From positions 1 through 7,719 of the forward strand of contig JBKCHQ010000207.1 of NCBI GenBank assembly GCA_046302715.1: 7,719 nucleotides of DNA, written 5' to 3'. The notes under the pieces are model-generated. The model did not search any database, was not told the DNA's origin, and was given only the letters and a program-made list of their open reading frames with translations. Numbering within the stretch: the stretch's first letter is position 1; every line of letters begins with the position of its first letter. Both the position numbers and the translations under genes were made by a program. This DNA comes from CAMCXT01 sp046302715 (lineage in GTDB: Bacteria; Bacteroidota; Bacteroidia; M30B66). Of this stretch, positions 5,398-7,719 are shown piece after piece.

Positions 5398-6342
5398 TTA
5401 AACCGATGCTGCCTTTACCATGCCATCGTAAACATCCATCACTTCCTTAACGGCAGCTGCGCTTTGGTTCACCAATTCCATCTCGGCGGAATTCAACTTA
5501 AGCTCAATAATTTCTTCGATACCTGTTTTGCCTAATTTAACCGGAACGCCGAGATAAATATTTTTTAAGCCGTATTCGCCGTTTAGCAATGCACAACAAG
5601 GGAAAATGCGTTTCTGATCACGCACAATGGCTTCAACCATTTGGGCTGCCGCAGCACCCGGTGCATACCAAGCCGAAGTTCCCATTAGATTTACCAATTC
5701 TCCGCCGCCCTTTTTGGTACGATCGATTATTGCATTAAGTTTATCTTCTGCCATTAATTCTGTAACCGGAATGCCCGATACGGTTGTATAACGCGGAAGG
5801 GGAACCATAGTATCCCCATGACCTCCGAGTAACATTGCCTGAATATCTTTAGGCGATACATTGAGCGCTTCGGCCAAAAAAGCCCGGTAACGCGCAGTAT
5901 CTAATATACCAGCCATTCCAAATACTTTACGCGAATCTACCTTTGCCGTTAAATAAGCTACATAAGTCATTACATCGAGCGGATTGGATACCACGATAAT
6001 GATGGCATCGGGCGAATATTTTATTACGTTTTCGGTAACCGATTTAACGATTCCGGCATTGGTAGCGATTAAATCGTCGCGGCTCATGCCCGGCTTACGT
6101 GGTAAACCTGAAGTAATCACCACCACTTCCGACCCCGCTGTTTTTGAATAATCGTTGGTATAACCTACCACGCGCGAATCGTACAAGTTTATGGGCGCAG
6201 TTTGCCACATATCCAACGATTTACCCTCGGCCAAGCCTTCCTTAATATCAAGCAATACCACTTGGTTTGCCAATTCCTTTTCTGCAATAACATTGGCGCA
6301 GGTTGCACCCACATTGCCCGCACCGATTACCGTAATTTTCAT
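5398..6342 (-). CDS. mdh: Malate dehydrogenase (NAD-dependent, LDH-like type)
   Basis: The product is 314 aa, typical of the LDH-like MDH group found in Bacteroidota. It interconverts L-malate and oxaloacetate with NAD(H) in the TCA cycle. The Rossmann loop GAGNVG is at 7-12, and Asp32 (LLDI) indicates NAD over NADP. The substrate-loop arginines Arg82 and Arg88 lie in LPRKPGMSR (80-88). The Arg at the first site marks malate rather than lactate specificity. SNPLDVMTY begins at 119, LDTARY at 147-152 carries the catalytic Asp148 and substrate-binding Arg151, and GGHGD at 173-177 carries the catalytic His175. The sequence is complete, with no missing active residue. It is the first gene of the operon with the aspartyl protease (7 nt downstream) and bshA. 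Because malate is the acceptor for BshA, the context suggests supply of, or co-regulation with, bacillithiol synthesis. It has its own consensus promoter upstream. Confidence 0.96.
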   Translation of the reverse strand: MKITVIGAGNVGATCANVIAEKELANQVVLLDIKEGLAEGKSLDMWQTAPINLYDSRVVGYTNDYSKTAGSEVVVITSGLPRKPGMSRDDLIATNAGIVKSVTENVIKYSPDAIIIVVSNPLDVMTYVAYLTAKVDSRKVFGMAGILDTARYRAFLAEALNVSPKDIQAMLLGGHGDTMVPLPRYTTVSGIPVTELMAEDKLNAIIDRTKKGGGELVNLMGTSAWYAPGAAAAQMVEAIVRDQKRIFPCCALLNGEYGLKNIYLGVPVKLGKTGIEEIIELKLNSAEMELVNQSAAAVKEVMDVYDGMVKAASV

Positions 6343-6375
6343 ATGTATTTTGATTGATTAAAATTTGAAGCGGTG

Positions 6376-6404
6376 CAAAATTAGAAATTCAAACGTTGCA
6401 ACAA
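6376..6404 (-). promoter_or_regulatory. Bacteroidota-type promoter of the mdh-protease-bshA operon
   Basis: On -, the -7 element is TAATTTTG (6376-6383) and a -33 TTG lies at 6402-6404, separated by 18 nt, close to the TTG-N19/20-TAnnTTTG consensus. The predicted leader to the mdh ATG is about 28 nt. The -33 sits just beyond the -33 of the divergent mscS promoter, so the two RNA polymerase footprints overlap. Confidence 0.6.
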
Positions 6405-6426
6405 GCGAATCCTTAAATTACTTTTG
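6396..6426 (+). promoter_or_regulatory. Bacteroidota-type promoter of the mscS-like gene
   Basis: The -33 TTG at 6396-6398 is followed by 20 nt and then TACTTTTG (6419-6426), an exact TAnnTTTG. It ends 4 nt before the ATG at 6431, so the mRNA would be leaderless or nearly so. This position decides the start: the in-frame TTG at 6365 lies upstream of the promoter and cannot be used from it. Confidence 0.6.
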
Positions 6427-6430
6427 TAAA

Positions 6431-7282
6431 ATGATTATCAGCAAGAAACTATACCGACGGATTTTTCTGCTTTCGGCAATTCTCATTGTTGTAGAATTAA
6501 TTTATCTGGGTGTAAAAAAGGAATTTGTTTCCATTGATGCATCGGTGCTAACGGCTATTGAACTGGTGCTCACTTTTATTGTTTCCTTATTGGTGTGCAC
6601 CATTGTACTGCGATTAACGGGCGACAAGGTGTACACAATGTTCGAGAAGGAAATGGAGCTCGAACAACGCATCATTGTGTCTAAACTTTACGCCATTTCG
6701 GTTTATAGCTTGGCTATCATCATAACCTTTTGGAAAGCAGGCGTATCTCTCGGCAATATTACCATTTTTATTGGCCTCATGGCTTCGGGTTTCGCTTTTG
6801 CCGTGCGGGATTTGTTGCTTTCATTTTTTGCGTGGTTTATTATCCTAAATAAAAAACCCTTCCACATGGGAGATTATATCAGAATTGAAAATGACAGTGG
6901 ATTGGTTACCCGCATCGGGACGTTTTTCTTCACGCTCGAACAGGCACGAAAACCGGAATTTGTTAAGGTACCAAACAGTATTGTATTGAGTAAGAGTATT
7001 CGAAATTTAGGCACCGGAAGTTATGTTCACGAAATTCAATACGCACTTAAGGGCATTCCGCAAAATCTGGAAGAAATTTCTAAAAACATCACGGAGTTCA
7101 TTCAAAATCGCTCGCAATTGAAGCACGTACTCAAATGCAGCATTAGCAGCGAGCAAGGAATTGTTTGGTTTAGAGTAGAATACAGCACCAATTTTGAACA
7201 AGAAGGGCTTAAGCCATTGGTAAACCAATTTATTTGCACCCAGCTCGATGGCTATTTGAGGTTTGGCAATGCGGTAAATTAG
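6431..7282 (+). CDS. MscS-family mechanosensitive ion channel
   Basis: The product is 283 aa from ATG 6431, in the size range of E. coli MscS (286 aa). An upstream in-frame TTG at 6365 would add 22 polar residues and cross the predicted promoter, so I reject it. Predicted membrane helices are TM1 at about 10-27, TM2 at about 39-60 and TM3, which includes the pore-lining stretch at 108-139 with small residues in GLMASGFAFAVRD (115-127). The conserved junction FHMGDYI (144-150) leads into the cytoplasmic beta-domain, with GLVTRIGTFFFTL at 157-169 and VPNSIVLS at 180-187, the typical (I/V)PN motif. The family opens under membrane tension to release solutes on hypo-osmotic shock. The pore helix differs in detail from E. 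coli MscS, so ion selectivity cannot be read from it. It is transcribed divergently from mdh. No terminator is evident after the stop. Confidence 0.9.
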   Translation: MIISKKLYRRIFLLSAILIVVELIYLGVKKEFVSIDASVLTAIELVLTFIVSLLVCTIVLRLTGDKVYTMFEKEMELEQRIIVSKLYAISVYSLAIIITFWKAGVSLGNITIFIGLMASGFAFAVRDLLLSFFAWFIILNKKPFHMGDYIRIENDSGLVTRIGTFFFTLEQARKPEFVKVPNSIVLSKSIRNLGTGSYVHEIQYALKGIPQNLEEISKNITEFIQNRSQLKHVLKCSISSEQGIVWFRVEYSTNFEQEGLKPLVNQFICTQLDGYLRFGNAVN

Positions 7283-7497
7283 CGTACAATGTAAGTTTTT
7301 ACGAAAGCCTTATTCTCATATCTACATGTTTAACAATGCTTTACAAATCGGTTTGGCAATAAATTCGATTGTAGGATAAGTCATTTTTTTGGCTTTTTCA
7401 CGTTTACAAACATCGTGACATTTATTAACTTTTTATTGTTCAATTTTCCTAACCTAACCTATCTGTTTTCAGATGTTTTTTGTGATTATTTAGTCTT
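7283..7497. other. AT-rich intergenic region upstream of the response-regulator gene
   Basis: This 215-bp gap has no convincing ORF, no strong hairpin terminator for the channel gene and no exact TAnnTTTG element on +. It contains T-tracts and a short tandem repeat, CCTAA-CCTAA-CCTA, at 7448-7461, 36 nt before the response-regulator ATG. The promoter of that gene is presumably here but is not recognisable to me. Confidence 0.4.
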
Positions 7498-7719
7498 ATG
7501 AAAGAAGAAAACAAAGCTCAAATTTTTATAGTTGAAGACGAGCCCTTTTTTGCCAATTTAATACACTACGATTTAGAAGCAAATTACTACAACGGTATTA
7601 AATTATTTTTTAGCGGTGAAGAGGCCATTGCCAACCTTCATTTAAAACCCCGAGTAGTTATTCTCGACCATCAACTTCCAGGAATGTCGGGTTTGGAGGT
7701 ATTGGATAAAATTAAGGAT
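7498..7719 (+). CDS. Response regulator, receiver domain (3' end beyond window)
   Basis: The frame opens with ATG at 7498 and is still open at the window edge, giving 74 codons. It encodes the first two thirds of a CheY-like receiver domain: IFIVEDE at 9-15 with the acidic pair Glu13/Asp14, and VVILDHQLPGMSGLEVL at 53-69 with the phospho-acceptor Asp57. The Thr/Ser and Lys of the second half of the active site lie beyond the edge. The protein would be phosphorylated by a partner histidine kinase. Whether it carries a DNA-binding, sigma-54-interaction or other output domain, or is a stand-alone receiver, cannot be told. No kinase gene lies upstream within the window. Confidence 0.9.
   Translation, partial: MKEENKAQIFIVEDEPFFANLIHYDLEANYYNGIKLFFSGEEAIANLHLKPRVVILDHQLPGMSGLEVLDKIKD

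Noticed and set aside
5239..5535. 98-codon open frame on + across the protease and mdh ends
   Set aside because: Antisense to two supported genes and with no recognisable protein features.
6365..6430. 22-residue N-terminal extension of the mscS-like gene from a TTG
   Set aside because: It crosses the predicted promoter (6396-6426), adds polar residues ahead of TM1 and has no start context. ATG 6431 fits better.
7007..7228. 73-codon open frame on - inside the mscS-like gene
   Set aside because: Antisense to the conserved cytoplasmic domain of the channel and without supporting signals.
7288..7303. Possible hairpin GTAA-GTTT-TTAC after the channel gene
   Set aside because: The stem is only about 4-5 bp, low in GC and without a following T-run, so it is not a credible terminator.

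Overview
The window looks like chromosome from a member of the Bacteroidota. Four things point there: the end of a TonB-dependent outer-membrane receptor, a secreted protein with a C-terminal type IX secretion (T9SS) sorting domain, a bacillithiol gene of the bshA type, and several copies of the Bacteroidota-specific -7 promoter element TAnnTTTG just upstream of start codons. Start sites mostly lack a Shine-Dalgarno sequence, which also fits. I cannot place the organism more finely.

Layout. (1) Positions 1-936 hold the 3' part of a TonB-dependent receptor on +, open to the left edge. (2) Positions 1156-1959 (+) hold a secreted thioredoxin-like protein with a T9SS domain, followed by a clear rho-independent terminator at 1982-2008. 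(3) On -, a transaldolase-like gene (2715-3371) and a YciO/YrdC-family gene (2094-2711) form a two-gene operon with a 3-nt gap. (4) Divergent from it on + is a gene that is easy to miss, 3489-3825, for a SUI1/YciH-type (eIF1-like) translation factor. Its body is intact, but its only plausible ATG is out of frame with the body. (5) On -, mdh (5398-6342), a small retropepsin-like aspartyl protease (4959-5390) and bshA (3835-4962) form a tight operon read in that order. (6) Divergent from mdh on + is an MscS-type channel gene (6431-7282). (7) A response-regulator gene starts at 7498 (+) and runs off the right edge.

How the genes fit together. The most coherent unit is mdh-protease-bshA. BshA joins L-malate to UDP-GlcNAc in the first step of bacillithiol synthesis, and malate dehydrogenase makes or consumes L-malate, so the operon couples a central-carbon enzyme to thiol biosynthesis. 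The protease between them has no assigned role. The mdh operon and mscS appear to be driven by back-to-back promoters whose -33 regions interleave in an 88-bp gap. The transaldolase, YciO and SUI1 genes share a 117-bp divergent promoter region.

Most of the window is ordinary core genome. The observations most worth checking are the broken or unconventional start of the SUI1 gene and the mdh-protease-bshA operon. I saw no CRISPR array, tRNA, rRNA, insertion sequence or phage-like segment.
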